Shown here piece by piece: positions 62,862 through 64,000 of a DNA stretch of 64,000 bases (its first letter is position 1; every line of letters begins with the position of its first letter). Made by a program: the position numbers and the translations under genes. The notes under the pieces were generated by a model. That model did not search any database. It was not told the DNA's origin and worked only from the letters and a program-made list of their open reading frames with translations. The DNA is from Rhea pennata (lineage: Eukaryota; Chordata; Aves; Rheiformes; Rheidae). The DNA is taken from contig NC_084669.1 in the NCBI RefSeq assembly GCF_028389875.1, forward strand, positions 5,975,501 through 6,039,500. Direction: 5' to 3'.

Positions 62862-62940
62862 TTTTTGTATTCCATGCAATTTTTTTTTATTCGTGCAAAT
62901 ATTTTTATTCCATGGACACTTCAGTTTCCATGGAATAAAA
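62862..62940. repeat. ATTCCATG cluster with perfect 14-bp hairpin
   Basis: TTTTATTCCATGGA (62903-62916), a 10-base loop, and its exact reverse complement TCCATGGAATAAAA (62927-62940). Immediately to the left are two more versions of the arm (TTTGTATTCCATGCAA, TTTTTATTCGTGCAAA) spaced by about 18-22 bp, as if the arm arose from a small tandem array. Confidence 0.85.
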
Positions 62941-64000
62941 GGTGGCTACTGTTATGGTTCATGAGATGAAGCCGATATTCTCAGTGCAATTCTTAACTGC
63001 AAATTAAGTGTAAGTTGATAATCATAAGTCACCATCTTCAGAAGAGGACAGCAGCTGCCAGCCTTATGGAGATGTCAACAATTTGCTGTTCTTTATTAAA
63101 AGTAGTAATGTTTGATCACAGACTTGCTGACAAAATAAAACACCAAAAAGATTTCCCTTTACAAGGGAGCTTGTTTGGGAACACACCTGCCTTCTGACAA
63201 GCTACTGATTTCACTGCCCAAGACCACATGGCATCATGGAACAGTACAACATCTAAAACACATTACAGAAAGGCATCTACTTCACCTCAGTCCTGGCAAT
63301 TTTGGGGACCTAAATGTCTACCCCATCAGAAGCATCCATAGCACATTAGAGGATTAGAGGTTGTTCCTGGGTTTCCAGCATCAATATTTTTTTTTGTCTC
63401 ATTTCTACATCGTGAGGATTCATTTATTTTGTGAGAATTTATCTTCTTTCTAGATGTAAATAGTGGCTGTGCCACATAAGTGACAACATGTAAGAAACAA
63501 GAGGAAAGGTTCAGCACCATATGGCACAACAAAGTATCAGAAAGAGTACAATGAGGAGGAACTAGTGTTTGCAGCGCTGAGTCTTTTATACTAGATACCT
63601 ACTGATTGAAATTCCTCGTTTCTAAGCATCATCTGTTGAAAAGCAGATCTGAGCCTGATACGACTTTATATGTAATTCCTCCTCTGAATAAGTAATAAAG
63701 AGATAGCTGCAAACCCACAGGTGTTTATGAACCTCTCATAAATCACCACCAATGGCTCGCTAGAAGAGTTTGGCTCTGCCTACCATTCTCTGACTGCAGA
63801 ACTTTGTGGGAGCAAACTCATCAATACCTCTCCCAGTGAAACAGATTAGTGATGACTGTGCTATTAGTACTACACTGTGAGCTTTCTTACATGGGTATTT
63901 CTCTCTTTAAATATTTCCAAAACCACCATAGCTTTCATGTCATAAATCTAGCAGTAAAAGCTTTTATAGTGTATCTGCCATGTTAAATTGTGCAATCAGT

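Larger units (their letters stand above)
56244..64000 (-). other. PLPP4: PLPP4 intron 1, 3' part (continues past the edge)
   Basis: Everything right of exon 2 to the window edge. No GC-rich CpG-island-like stretch and no sequence encoding the family's N-terminus was seen, so exon 1 and the promoter are expected outside. It contains two CR1 fragments (59963-60411 on -, 60826-60904 on +) and a hairpin/tandem cluster at 62862-62940. The short frames at 58015-58323, 61712-62005 and elsewhere are not recognisable. Confidence 0.85.

Overview
The window is vertebrate nuclear DNA, most likely from a bird. It is AT-rich with long introns. The only abundant interspersed repeat is CR1, and its copies end in the short ATTCTATG-type tail found in avian CR1. 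I see no prokaryotic operons, CRISPR arrays, rRNA or tRNA genes, and no recognisable viral genes.

One protein-coding gene occupies almost the whole window on the minus strand: PLPP4 (formerly PPAPDC1A, also DPPL2), a phospholipid phosphatase of the PAP2 superfamily. Six coding exons were found by reading the sequence, in transcription order: 56243-56135, 49983-49893, 46523-46460, 44939-44815, 19213-19043 and 8179-7980 (stop TGA at 7982-7980). All introns inside the window have GT-AG ends, and the reading frame runs through every junction. The exons encode 252 residues. The family protein has about 271, so the missing ~19 N-terminal residues (exon 1 and the promoter) should lie beyond the right edge. 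All three PAP2 catalytic motifs are present and intact.

Layout from left to right: 1-5149 is flank downstream of the gene with nothing recognised. About 5150-7979 is a probable 3' UTR with two plausible poly(A) signals. 7980-8179 is the terminal coding exon. 8180-19042 is an intron carrying a ~3 kb, 5'-truncated, decayed CR1 on the + strand (12754-15741). 19043-19213 is an exon. 19214-44814 is a 25.6 kb intron with two CR1 fragments, a faint older CR1 relic, a possible MIR-like SINE relic and a 43-base A run. From 44815 to 56243 come the four remaining exons and three introns with microsatellites. 56244-64000 is the 3' part of intron 1, with two CR1 fragments in opposite orientations and a perfect hairpin.

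I found no convincing new biological system. The observations most worth following are the inverted CR1 copies in different PLPP4 introns, which could pair in the pre-mRNA, the weak 5' splice site of the 91-nt exon, and the placement of introns inside two catalytic motifs.
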